A stretch of 40,243 nt of DNA, taken from positions 1-40,243 of the forward strand of contig JAMPEH010000012.1 of NCBI GenBank assembly GCA_023665245.1. The letters are read 5' to 3'. The translations under genes were made by a program, and so were the position numbers. The DNA comes from Muribaculaceae bacterium. Lineage in GTDB: Bacteria; Pseudomonadota; Alphaproteobacteria; Rs-D84. Shown one piece after another: positions 31,528 through 39,193 of this stretch. The notes below the pieces were generated by a model, which searched no databases, had not been told where the DNA came from, and saw nothing but the letters and a program-made list of their open reading frames with translations. The first letter of the stretch is position 1; every line of letters starts with the position of its first letter.

Positions 31528-32534
31528 GAAGGTATGGTCTGCCATATCAAGGTTCCAAGAGCAAACTTGCGGAACGGATAGTGGATTTGCTGCCGTCGGC
31601 AAATTGTCTCTATGACCTGTTTGCCGGAGGATGCGCCGTGAGCCACTGCGCGTTGCAATCCAACAAATGGGGCAAGGTATTCATCAACGATATAACGGAT
31701 AGTGTTAAACTCTTTGAGGACGCGCTTAACGGCAATATCCCCGACGGCTCGGAATGGATAAGCCGTGAGGAGTTTGAGCGCAGAAAAGACACTGACCCCT
31801 ATGTGAGGATTGTGTGGTCGTTCTCCAACAATCAGAAGAACTATCTCTATTCACGCGAGTTGGAGCCATACAAGAAGGCGGTTCACGAAATGATTTTCGC
31901 CTCTACGCCCAACGAGCGCAGACTGAAATTCAAGGAGGTTTGCAGACTTATGCCAGCCGTCATAGGTAATCCTCCGTATGTCTCGGATTCTCGGGGGGGG
32001 GGCAGACCGGCAGACCAAGTGTCGTCGGAGCGTTCCCAGAGGTTGCTCACCGACTTCAGCCAACGGAATTTACCCCCCCCTCCCGAAATTCAGAAGGCTC
32101 ATCGACCATCAGAGCAGCGAGTCGTATCAAAGACTGCTTGTATCGCCACGAGCCGATGGAGCGAGCAATGCGAGAGGATGCAGGCAGAGGAACGGCGGGG
32201 GGGGGCTGGTGACAATCCCTTTTGCGCCGGGGAGTATCAGACGAGCGTAGGCGACTACCGCGATGTCGAAATACTCCCGAACTCAATAATCTACTGCGAC
32301 ATCCCCTACAAGGGAACGAAAGGCTACCGAAACAAGGGATTTGACCACGAAGCGTTCTATGAGTGGGCGTTGAAGCAAACTCAGCCGATATTCATAAGCG
32401 AATACGACATGCCCGATGATTTTGTGGCGATAGCCGAATGGAACAGGGTCAGCACATTCTGCGCTACCAACAACAATTTAAGGAAAGTGGAAAAGATATT
32501 TATACCGAGACATCAGTATGACACAACCAAGTGA
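31524..32534 (+). CDS. D12-class adenine-N6 DNA methyltransferase with three homopolymer tracts
   Basis: A 336-residue SAM-dependent methyltransferase. The target-site start is YQGSKSKLAERIVDLLPSA and motif I is DLFAGGCAVSHCAL (about residues 30-44). The catalytic DPPY is present as DIPY in IIYCDIPYKGTKGY (about 255-268). The segment between (about 150-240) carries runs G10 (31993-32002), C8 (32073-32080) and G9 (32197-32205). Two related segments there, SSERSQRLL and, in the next frame, SSESYQRLL, suggest internal repeats. The gene is oddly placed inside the portal / head-morphogenesis operon. Confidence 0.85.
   Translation: MRRYGLPYQGSKSKLAERIVDLLPSANCLYDLFAGGCAVSHCALQSNKWGKVFINDITDSVKLFEDALNGNIPDGSEWISREEFERRKDTDPYVRIVWSFSNNQKNYLYSRELEPYKKAVHEMIFASTPNERRLKFKEVCRLMPAVIGNPPYVSDSRGGGRPADQVSSERSQRLLTDFSQRNLPPPPEIQKAHRPSEQRVVSKTACIATSRWSEQCERMQAEERRGGAGDNPFCAGEYQTSVGDYRDVEILPNSIIYCDIPYKGTKGYRNKGFDHEAFYEWALKQTQPIFISEYDMPDDFVAIAEWNRVSTFCATNNNLRKVEKIFIPRHQYDTTK
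31993..32205 (+). repeat. Tri-frame open segment bounded by G10, C8 and G9 runs
   Basis: All three plus-strand frames are free of stop codons from the first run to the last. The second frame continues to 32250 and the third stops near 32210. A length change in one run moves the ribosome to another frame, and a compensating change in the next can bring it back. Confidence 0.8.
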
Positions 32535-33270
32535 CAAGGATATAGAGAGGGCTAAACGCTGGCTTGTGAACCGGCTGGATGCGGAACTCTCCATGACAAG
32601 GGATATGGAGAGGTTATTCCGTGACGCGGCCAAGCGGATTTGCGAGGTGTGCTACAAGTACAACACAACTCCCTTCCGGCTGACGATGAACAGCAGGATG
32701 CGCGATGAGATTGAGCGCATAATCGAGGAGTTGAAGGAGCAGCTCACGGATGATTACCTGACGCTCTGCGCGGCCTGTGTGCCGAAGGATGAGGACGATT
32801 CCGGCATTCTTATGTTTGCGCTCCGGCAGGGCAAGGAGGATGATTTTTCAAAGTCGCTCAATGAATATGTGGATAATTATAAAGAGGAGTTAAGTCTGCT
32901 TATAGGGGCAGGCATTTTCCTCGGACTGTCGGCGGCTGCAACCGCTGACTCTATCGGCAGGCATCTGCGCAAGCCTTGGAACAACCCTGACCTTGCCGAG
33001 GCTGTGGAGGCTCCGCTGACCTACGGACGAGGACGGACAAACTCGATGTTTACGGCCACAAGCAACCTCACTAAGCAGGGCATCGCGAACTCCTGGATGC
33101 GGAAATGGTATGACGACCACAAGGACGCGGAAGGGTATTGGGTGATGCGTGGATCATCCTACGACTGCTCGATTTGTGATGCGCAGGTGGGATGGCATCC
33201 CGGCGAGTACGAGTTGCCACCATACCACTTGTCATGCTGTTGCATTGCGGTGCCGTACAGAAAAAACTGA
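32518..33270 (+). CDS. Phage head morphogenesis protein
   Basis: A 250-residue protein. Its C-terminal part, with DAEGYWVMRGSSYDCSICD and a Cys-rich LPPYHLSCCCIAVPY end, is characteristic of the minor head / Mu gpF-like family encoded after portals. The Cys/His pattern (CSIC with H and CCC) could bind zinc. It overlaps the D12 gene and ends the rightward virion operon at a terminator. Confidence 0.8.
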   Translation: MTQPSDKDIERAKRWLVNRLDAELSMTRDMERLFRDAAKRICEVCYKYNTTPFRLTMNSRMRDEIERIIEELKEQLTDDYLTLCAACVPKDEDDSGILMFALRQGKEDDFSKSLNEYVDNYKEELSLLIGAGIFLGLSAAATADSIGRHLRKPWNNPDLAEAVEAPLTYGRGRTNSMFTATSNLTKQGIANSWMRKWYDDHKDAEGYWVMRGSSYDCSICDAQVGWHPGEYELPPYHLSCCCIAVPYRKN

Positions 33271-33303
33271 ATACTTTTGTTTGGGTTATATACTCTCATG
33301 TGC

Positions 33304-33337
33304 CAAATCCCGCCATCCGTGAGGACAGCGGGGTTTG
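33304..33337 (+). terminator. Terminator of the rightward virion operon
   Basis: CAAATCCCGC (33304-33313) pairs with GCGGGGTTTG (33328-33337), followed by ATTTTAATT. It lies between convergent genes. Confidence 0.75.
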
Positions 33338-33357
33338 ATTTTAATTCGGTCTATGAA

Positions 33358-33861
33358 TTAATAATCCTTCAGCAGTGCAAACAAGCAGTTTTCGCTCTTG
33401 AAGATCCTGCTGGGCATATTGCCGGTGAAGTCGAGTTTGGCGGCGGCATCCTCAAACTCGCCTTCGTCCTCCGGAGTCAGGATTTCGACTCCATTGCGCT
33501 TTGCGTCTATGAGGATGTATTGCGCAGCCTCGGCATCTATCTCCGCTGGGTCGGCATTGGTGGCATATACGCCGTCTATGATGTCCTCGGCGGTGATCTC
33601 CTCTCCATCCACGTTGACGGTGGGCGCGTCGCCGTCGTTGAACCACCATGCGAGTGCTATCTCTTCTTCTCCGTCTGTGTAGACTTCTGCGCTTACTTCG
33701 CCCGTCCATGAGCCTACGACTGCGAAAAACTCGTCCTCGTCGTAGTATTCAAGTTCGCTGTGGGTGTCGCTGGTCTCGGTGGTTGCGCCGGTGGCCTGGA
33801 GGTGGTTGTACTCGGCATATTCGTTTGCCTGTTTCTCGGTGGTGAAAAGTATTGTTCTCAT
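33358..33861 (-). CDS. Acidic hypothetical protein
   Basis: A 167-residue, strongly acidic protein (about one residue in four is Asp or Glu). Examples are ELEYYDEDEFFAVVGSWTGE and DGEEEIALAWWFNDGD. Such composition occurs in DNA-mimic anti-restriction proteins, but no specific family is recognised. It is the last gene of the accessory leftward module, convergent with the virion operon. Confidence 0.6.
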   Translation of the reverse strand: MRTILFTTEKQANEYAEYNHLQATGATTETSDTHSELEYYDEDEFFAVVGSWTGEVSAEVYTDGEEEIALAWWFNDGDAPTVNVDGEEITAEDIIDGVYATNADPAEIDAEAAQYILIDAKRNGVEILTPEDEGEFEDAAAKLDFTGNMPSRIFKSENCLFALLKDY

Positions 33862-33911
33862 GATTCTATGAATATATTTGGGTTTATTGTTTAACGTTGT
33901 TTGGGTGAAGT

Positions 33912-34763
33912 TTATTTAAAGAACTCCATTTCTTGCTCGGTGAGGTCGCGGACTCCGGCGCCGATATATTTGCTTGTAAGCTTTACGTCACTGTGCTGGA
34001 GCATCTTTGATATGGTGTAGATGTCAACCCCGCGAAGATGAAGGCAGGTGGCAAAGGACCGGCGGGCGGTGTGGCTGCTGACGGCATCGCATTTGTCAAG
34101 CTCGACCTCCTTTCCGGCCTTGAAGATTTTTACCTTTTCGATAATCCCGACCTTGCGGCATATACGGCGGATGCTGTTGTTATACGCAATGTCGGAGATC
34201 TCCACCTTTGGAGTATTGCGGATGTAGTCGGCCACAATCGGTTTGAGGGGCAGCACTGCCTCCTTCTTTGTCTTCTGCGCCACAAACACAAGTTTGTTTC
34301 CCCGGATGTTTGATTCGTTGAGGTGCAGGATGTCAACGTGCCGGGCACCGGAGTAGGCACCGATAAGGAAGGTGTTACGGACAAAAAGCTCGTTTTTGCT
34401 CTTCGGCTGGTAGTTCTGAAGGCGTTGCAGCTCCTCCTCGGTGAGGTATATTTCAGTGGAGGGGACTTTGCGAGGTGAGAGGATTTTTGCATAATCCTTC
34501 GGGAGTTGCACCTCGTCGGCATAGGTGTTCAGAATCACCTTCAGGCGTGTGCAGTACTGGTTGACGGTGTTTGGTGCGAAGTTGTCCGAGAGATAATCGA
34601 CAAACCTTTGCAGACGAGGTTTGGTGATATAGTGCCAATAGGCAGGCACTCCGTTTGCTATCCTGAAATATTCGAGGATAAACATAAGACCGGGATATTT
34701 CATGCGGAAGGCCTCGGTCAGGGGCGTTGTGTGGCGTGACATTATTTTTTCAATGAGTGACAT
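33912..34763 (-). CDS. Second tyrosine recombinase
   Basis: A 283-residue recombinase of a type distinct from the integrase at 5537. The catalytic set is visible: Arg in GAYSGARHVDILHL (about residues 133-146), HTARRSFATCL (HxxR), LQHSDVKLTSKY with the Tyr. The N-terminal SAM-like domain is short and there is no arm-binding domain. Such enzymes can perform integration, or invert DNA to switch genes. No inverted repeats were seen next to it. It overlaps the small membrane gene upstream by 14 bp. Confidence 0.88.
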   Translation of the reverse strand: MSLIEKIMSRHTTPLTEAFRMKYPGLMFILEYFRIANGVPAYWHYITKPRLQRFVDYLSDNFAPNTVNQYCTRLKVILNTYADEVQLPKDYAKILSPRKVPSTEIYLTEEELQRLQNYQPKSKNELFVRNTFLIGAYSGARHVDILHLNESNIRGNKLVFVAQKTKKEAVLPLKPIVADYIRNTPKVEISDIAYNNSIRRICRKVGIIEKVKIFKAGKEVELDKCDAVSSHTARRSFATCLHLRGVDIYTISKMLQHSDVKLTSKYIGAGVRDLTEQEMEFFK

Positions 34764-34938
34764 GGTGTATTACTTTATTAACAAGTTTGACAAGCAGTTT
34801 TATTATTAACCTTATGAGGATATAGGTTGAAATTGTTATGGCGGCGCTGATGAAAAACATCGTGAAGAAGCCGGGTGTGACACAGGATGCTATCCAGATG
34901 ATGAGGATGATCCATACTAATAATCCTATTGCGAGCAT
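34750..34938 (-). CDS. Small membrane protein
   Basis: A 62-residue protein with two hydrophobic segments, LAIGLLVWIILIIWIASCV and a second at about residues 25-50, then a short basic tail (VNKVIHHVTH). Its function is unknown; size and topology would allow a holin-like role, but nothing specific supports that. It overlaps the recombinase gene. Confidence 0.55.
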   Translation of the reverse strand: MLAIGLLVWIILIIWIASCVTPGFFTMFFISAAITISTYILIRLIIKLLVKLVNKVIHHVTH

Positions 34939-34956
34939 GTTTTTTGTGTTTTTGTC

Positions 34957-34983
34957 GGCAAGGAGTTTTTTTGGCTCCTTGCC
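34957..34983. terminator. Intergenic hairpin
   Basis: GGCAAGGAG (34957-34965) and CTCCTTGCC (34975-34983) form a perfect 9-bp stem around a T-rich loop, between two small minus-strand genes. Confidence 0.5.
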
Positions 34984-34989
34984 TGATGG

Positions 34990-35196
34990 TTAAAATTTAT
35001 GTTGCGCCCACTGCTGGAGGTCGAGAAATCCGTTTCTCATCATCTCCATGGCGATTGTTGCCCTGATGGTTGAGAGTTCCGAGATTGTTGCATCTTTGCG
35101 CTCTTTAGGTGCGTTGAGCAGTGAGATTCTTTCAATCTCCTGGAGAAGTGCATGGAGTGTCAGTTTCGCCTGCTGTGCTGATAGTTCTATGGTCAT
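34990..35196 (-). CDS. Small helical protein
   Basis: A 68-residue protein predicted as two helices (SAQQAKLTLHALLQEIERIS and a second with ATIAMEMMRNGFLDLQQW). I do not recognise it. The 17-bp inverted repeat at 35227 lies about 30 bp before its start, as before two other genes in this window. Confidence 0.5.
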   Translation of the reverse strand: MTIELSAQQAKLTLHALLQEIERISLLNAPKERKDATISELSTIRATIAMEMMRNGFLDLQQWAQHKF

Positions 35197-35226
35197 AGAT
35201 TTGATTTTTTTTGAAGTGAATAATTA

Positions 35227-35243
35227 TTTAGACTGATTCTAAA
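35227..35243. promoter_or_regulatory. 17-bp inverted repeat, copy 2
   Basis: TTTAGA-CTGAT-TCTAAA, a perfect 6-bp inverted repeat. On the minus strand its TAG is the stop codon of the clamp-like gene, and the next gene starts about 30 bp further on. Confidence 0.65.
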
Positions 35244-36936
35244 CAATGCGTTTGGGTGGTCGGTCGGAGTCAGGAACGCCGGGCGGGCCGAATGCTGGGT
35301 CTGCGACAAGTGAAACATCCTGCTCCGCATCCACAATCTTTGCCACCTCTCCCTTGTCGGCCGCATGGCATCCACAAACGCCTTGTGTCGGTGTTTTGTC
35401 CTCGACAAGCATGGTTACTTGCTTGGTCGCGTTTGGGCGGTCTATGACAATAATCTGCGGCTCGGTGCATGGATTCTCCATGACTTCCGGTTGCGTTGTT
35501 TCGGTATCTGATACAATCCCCGGCTTTATGTGTTGGTTTTCGGATCCGGTTGCAGTGTCAAACTTAACCTCCACACCTGCGGCATCGGCGGCATTGGTGA
35601 ATGCGTTGAACTTGTCTATCATGTCGAGAAGGTTTCCGAGTGCCTTAATCGGTTCTTCCAAAGCATCCAGAATGTTTGTGACGGCCAAAAGTGAAATCTC
35701 CCTGATTCCTTTGGCAAGTTCCGACATGGCGGCGTTGACAGATTCCATGAGGTTGCAGACTGCTTTTATGGTTTCGGTGTAGTCCAGTGCTGGTTCTGCT
35801 TTTGGTGCCGGTTGCTTGCTCCTTGACAATTCGGTGTCGTAGTCCGATCCGCGACGGTGGAAGGCATCGACAAGCGGAGTGCATGACTGCTCCTCGATTT
35901 TAAAATCGGCATTCATCGGGAATATGAGTGTGCAGTCGGTGTTGGTGTTGTCGAATACGATTGTGCTGAAACTGGAGTTAAACCATAAGCAGCCATCCCA
36001 GTTTTTGAGAACTGCTCCGAGGTGCCATGCGTGAACTCCGAAACAAACATTTATCCTCGGTGATCCCACCAAATTAAATTTGCACTCCTGGGTTGTGTTG
36101 GTGTCATGGTTGAAAAAACTTGCGGTTCCGGTGCTGGAGTATGCCGGAATCTCGATTATGATTCTTGCTATGCCTGAACCATCCCTTTTATCCTTTGCCT
36201 GCTTTATTGACATCTTGACAAACTTTGTCAGTGTCTTTATTCCGTCTTTAGAGAACTCGACAAGGCCATCACGGTTGATGTTGGGAATAACTCTCTCGTA
36301 TGCCGGGAATGTGCCTTCTATGGCCGTTGTGACAAACTTCCTGCCTTCTTGGGTTGTGATCCTGATGTTTCCGGCATCCGAGTCGAGAAGTTCAAGTTTG
36401 CACTTTTGGCCGGCAAGTTCCTTCATGGTCTTGGTGTCAACGATGATGTTTTTAATATCTCCTTCGACATTGGAAACCGCAACAGGAGTAACGTTTAAAA
36501 TTCGCGTGTCACTTGCGACCATACGGGAGTTCCGGAAGTCGATAAGCACTCCGCACATTTGAGGCCTGATTGTGTCGGTGGCTGCATAGTCAACGATATA
36601 TCTTGTCTCGTTGGGAAAATCTATGGTGCAGGATGCTGTGGTCTGCTTTTCATCCTCGCGGATGAATGTAATGTGGTCTGCCTTCTTTATGAAGGATGTT
36701 TCCCACATCTGGAGAACCCTGAAAACATCATTTAGTAGGATCGTGAGGCGGAAGGTGGCGGCTGTCAGTGTTATTCCCTCCATGTGATCCCCAAGATCAA
36801 GTTTGTTAAACTCGTCATATATTTCCTTTGCGGTGTAGTTGCCGGGATAAACTTTATCCTTAAACTGTTCAAACAGCCCCAGGGCGGCGGCCTTCAGCTG
36901 GGCGTGAATGCTGGTGTTGATCTCTTGTTGTGTCAT
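35239..36936 (-). CDS. Sliding-clamp-like protein with a C-terminal extension
   Basis: About 565 residues from the preferred start at 36936. Residues about 25-330 look like a DNA polymerase III beta-clamp fold: FRLTILLNDVFRVLQMWETS, FRNSRMVASDTRILNVTPV (as in the clamp's LVATDGHRL strand), and GTFPAYERVIPNIN (as in the clamp's GrFPdY motif). The region beyond about 380 is helical (NLMESVNAAMSELAKGIREI) and then low complexity, and is not part of the clamp. A phage clamp would tether replication proteins or the QLSLF-tailed methyltransferase. An upstream in-frame ATG at 36996 is possible. Confidence 0.5.
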   Translation of the reverse strand: MTQQEINTSIHAQLKAAALGLFEQFKDKVYPGNYTAKEIYDEFNKLDLGDHMEGITLTAATFRLTILLNDVFRVLQMWETSFIKKADHITFIREDEKQTTASCTIDFPNETRYIVDYAATDTIRPQMCGVLIDFRNSRMVASDTRILNVTPVAVSNVEGDIKNIIVDTKTMKELAGQKCKLELLDSDAGNIRITTQEGRKFVTTAIEGTFPAYERVIPNINRDGLVEFSKDGIKTLTKFVKMSIKQAKDKRDGSGIARIIIEIPAYSSTGTASFFNHDTNTTQECKFNLVGSPRINVCFGVHAWHLGAVLKNWDGCLWFNSSFSTIVFDNTNTDCTLIFPMNADFKIEEQSCTPLVDAFHRRGSDYDTELSRSKQPAPKAEPALDYTETIKAVCNLMESVNAAMSELAKGIREISLLAVTNILDALEEPIKALGNLLDMIDKFNAFTNAADAAGVEVKFDTATGSENQHIKPGIVSDTETTQPEVMENPCTEPQIIVIDRPNATKQVTMLVEDKTPTQGVCGCHAADKGEVAKIVDAEQDVSLVADPAFGPPGVPDSDRPPKRIV

Positions 36937-37105
36937 GGTGGTAATTATTTTGCATAGATTGATTTTGGAAACGATAGGTTTAATGCTTTCTCCCATGCCG
37001 GCATCCGGGTATCAGGAAGAGAGTTTAAAATATTATTCATATAGTCAGCAGGCAAGGAAACTGAAGAAAGATAATTTTCTGTGATTTCATTTGTCAATAT
37101 CTGTT

Positions 37106-37396
37106 TTAGTCGGTGTATTCTGCATTTAAGTTGTAGTACTCGGATGCCATCAGTGCGAAACCCAACAAGGCATCTTTGGCGGCCTGAAGGTTGGGAAAGT
37201 AGGTATAACGGCCGTCGAAGTCGCTGGCGGTGTCGTTGTCCCCGGTGGCATATCTTTGCGACTCAATTACAAACTCGCCTTCGAAGAGTTCCAGCCACAG
37301 GTTACAAATGTTTCCTTTCTCATCCTTCCAAGTGAGAAGTAACTCGCTGGGGCCAAACCATTGTTGGATCATTGTTTTAATTCCCTTGTAGTCCAT
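37106..37396 (-). CDS. Small hypothetical protein
   Basis: A 96-residue alpha/beta protein (SELLLTWKDEKGNICNLWLE, and a closing helix DALLGFALMASEYYNL), of no recognised family. It is 5 bp from the next small gene upstream, which supports coding status. Confidence 0.55.
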   Translation of the reverse strand: MDYKGIKTMIQQWFGPSELLLTWKDEKGNICNLWLELFEGEFVIESQRYATGDNDTASDFDGRYTYFPNLQAAKDALLGFALMASEYYNLNAEYTD

Positions 37397-37401
37397 AGTT
37401 C

Positions 37402-37641
37402 TTATTTTGTTATGTTGGTTAATATCCTTGATATTTCGTTAGTCAGTTCTTCAGTTGTAAAGTAGTCGCTGGAGAAACAATAATCTTTTCTCACTGCCTT
37501 TAAAATAACCGGGGTTAACTCGCTGATGGTCGCCCAGCCTGCTTTGTAGTGGTCAACTGCTGTGTTGATCTCATCGGTGAAGTGCAGCCAAAGCAGGTTT
37601 TCAAGTGTCTGCGGTTCATATATGGTTCTTATCTTTTTCAT
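37402..37641 (-). CDS. Small hypothetical protein
   Basis: A 79-residue, mainly helical protein (LENLLWLHFTDEINTAVDHY, then FTTEELTNEISRILTN). The family is unknown. It follows a long noncoding leader (37660-38140) on the same strand. Confidence 0.55.
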   Translation of the reverse strand: MKKIRTIYEPQTLENLLWLHFTDEINTAVDHYKAGWATISELTPVILKAVRKDYCFSSDYFTTEELTNEISRILTNITK

Positions 37642-37659
37642 ATCGGTTTTTGTTTGTCG

Positions 37660-38140
37660 GTTAATACTCTTTGTTCCTTTTCAGGGTTTCACGCCTGAGA
37701 AGGCGCGTGTGCATGGTGTTTTACTCTTTCCCTGGCTGGTGTCGTACGCCCACCGGCCAAAGGTCTAAGCAAAGGAATTTTTGAGCCTTCCAAGGCTGCG
37801 CGTTTCTGCGCAGGAGTCCGGGCGATCCTGGGGGCAATTTCGGAAGCCTTATAACCGGGGTTTTTATGTCACTACCTCGACAGTTCGTATTATACTGCTG
37901 ATCCAAGCAGTTGAGAAGGGAGGGGAATTTAACGCCGTGCCGGGCGTGCATCGTTGACCTGATGCAGGAGGTTGCATTTTTACAACTTTCTTTGTTGCCT
38001 TTCATATCCGTTTATCTCCGAGGAGATCCGGGCGAGTCGCTATTAAATGGTAATTTGACTGTCTCGTTATTCCCGTATGTTTGCAAACTTTGTTCCCCGG
38101 TGGTGTTTCACGACCACCGGAAAAGGTGGAGGAGGTTTTT
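37660..38140 (-). other. Noncoding region with several hairpins
   Basis: About 480 bp without a convincing gene. Hairpins: CGCCT-GAGA-AGGCG (about 37692-37705); CTGCGC/GCGCAG (about 37796-37813); AGCCTT/AAGGCT (about 37783-37797); and CCGGTGGT/ACCACCGG (38097-38120). It may be a structured leader for the small genes downstream on the minus strand. A 94-codon minus-strand frame (37721-38005) has atypical composition. Confidence 0.4.
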
Positions 38141-38146
38141 ATATCG

Positions 38147-38263
38147 TCAGACCGGAAGCCCTTCAAGGTATGCCGATATGATAAGGAAGTAGCAGAAGGC
38201 GGAGAAGGCGGCGAGGACAAGACCGCAGACGAGCGCGTCAAGGAGTTCTTTATATCTTTTCAT
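38147..38263 (-). CDS. 38-residue membrane peptide
   Basis: Begins MKRYKELLDALVCGLVLAAF and continues as a single transmembrane helix to the stop codon. Its ATG lies inside the last codons of the gene at 38250 (14-bp overlap), so translation is probably coupled. Function unknown. Confidence 0.45.
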   Translation of the reverse strand: MKRYKELLDALVCGLVLAAFSAFCYFLIISAYLEGLPV

Positions 38264-38483
38264 GATTGAATGTTTCGTCGATGTAGTTAACTGCGAGGAT
38301 TCCGAAGACAAGCAGCGGCATCACTGCGAAGAACACCCCGGCGATGATGTTGCAGCCGAGAGAGTCAAGGCTGTTGGCCGGGCAGTTTATAAGCATGATT
38401 CCGATGATTACGAACACCGCACAGATGGCAGTTACACACAAAGGAGTTATAACTCGGTCGAAGATGTTGAAAAATGTATTCAT
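38250..38483 (-). CDS. Small two-helix membrane protein
   Basis: A 77-residue protein with two transmembrane segments (VTAICAVFVIIGIMLI at about 17-33 and IIAGVFFAVMPLLVFGILAV at about 45-65) and short polar ends. No family is assigned. It overlaps the 38-residue membrane peptide. Confidence 0.55.
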   Translation of the reverse strand: MNTFFNIFDRVITPLCVTAICAVFVIIGIMLINCPANSLDSLGCNIIAGVFFAVMPLLVFGILAVNYIDETFNHEKI

Positions 38484-38527
38484 GATTTTAATGCTTTAGA
38501 AGGTGAATTTGAGGAGAGAGGAGAAAA

Positions 38528-38783
38528 TTAATTGAAAATGATTTCGCCTTGTCTGATGCAGCAGTTAGCACCAAGTGCATTCAGGCGACTCCTGGTGGTC
38601 GGTGTGTGCCAGCCGCAGGTGTCATACTCCTTTTCGTTGGTCTCCTTATTGATGGTGCAGATGCAATTGCCGTGAAGATACACGAAGATGTTTTTTTACA
38701 CCAACTTCAACCTCGGTGTTGGACTTGCGCCAGTTGCGGCGGTTGCGAATTGCATAAAGCATTTCAGTTTCGATTGCTCTCAT
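38528..38783 (-). pseudogene. Small phage gene with a -1-type frameshift at A7
   Basis: The frame starts MRAIETEMLYAIRNRRNWRK at 38783 and reaches seven A (38691-38697 on the plus strand). With six A it would continue NIFVYLHGNCICTI, then CGWHTPTTRSRLNALGA, and stop at 38528. The latter part matches a small-protein type I have seen repeatedly in Bacteroidales phages (...WxTxTTKxRLN...). As given, it ends early in a shifted frame. It may be a real lesion, transcriptional slippage at A7, or a sequence error. Confidence 0.6.
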
Positions 38784-38786
38784 GAT

Positions 38787-38876
38787 TTTGATTTTTTGAA
38801 CTTTTGTGCTATCTTTGCACTGATTTTTTGAACTTTGCCCGGTTAATAATCTGCGAAGATGAACACCGGGCTTTTT
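38787..38876 (+). ncRNA. Short promoter-terminator unit (possible small RNA)
   Basis: TTTG (38787-38790), 19 bp, TATCTTTG (38810-38817). Then GCCCGG (38837-38842) pairs with CCGGGC (38866-38871), followed by five T. A transcript of about 55 nt is expected. It starts inside the 5' end of the minus-strand gene at 38783 but runs away from it. It could also be a leader attenuator for the rightward gene at 39194. Confidence 0.5.
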
Positions 38877-38879
38877 ATT

Positions 38880-39150
38880 GAACTCTCTGCAAGAGGTCTA
38901 TTTTGTAACCGTCTTACATATATATAACGCTTGATAGTATCAAATTGTTTTACAAAACATCAACTTTTTTTCGATATTTTTTCAACTTTTTTTCAGTTAC
39001 TTATATCAATCTTTTCAGTAAGCAAGAATAAACCTAACATATAGTGAAACATCATCGAGAAAGGCCCTGAGACTGCCCGGAAGACACCTGAAGCAAATAA
39101 ATGAAGGTCCCTACATATAAGCACCTGAAGCCGTCAGATACGAAAAAATT
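38880..39150. other. Intergenic, AT-rich, no gene seen
   Basis: Contains T-runs (CAACTTTTTTTCG, CAACTTTTTTTCAG) near 38961-38995 and no convincing ORF. It separates the leftward accessory module from the rightward small-terminase-like gene. Confidence 0.5.
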
Positions 39151-39153
39151 TGC

Positions 39154-39181
39154 TATCTTTGCAGTTTAGAATCAATCTAAA
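39154..39181 (+). promoter_or_regulatory. Promoter -7 element followed by the 17-bp inverted repeat, copy 3
   Basis: TATCTTTG (39154-39161), then TTTAGA-ATCAA-TCTAAA (39165-39181), 12 bp before the ATG at 39194. The inverted repeat would lie at the start of transcription, the classical position of a repressor operator. Confidence 0.6.
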
Positions 39182-39193
39182 TTAACTATAAAT

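Noticed and set aside
37721..38005. 94-codon minus-strand ORF
   Set aside because: Hairpins with GC-rich stems pass through it and the composition is atypical.
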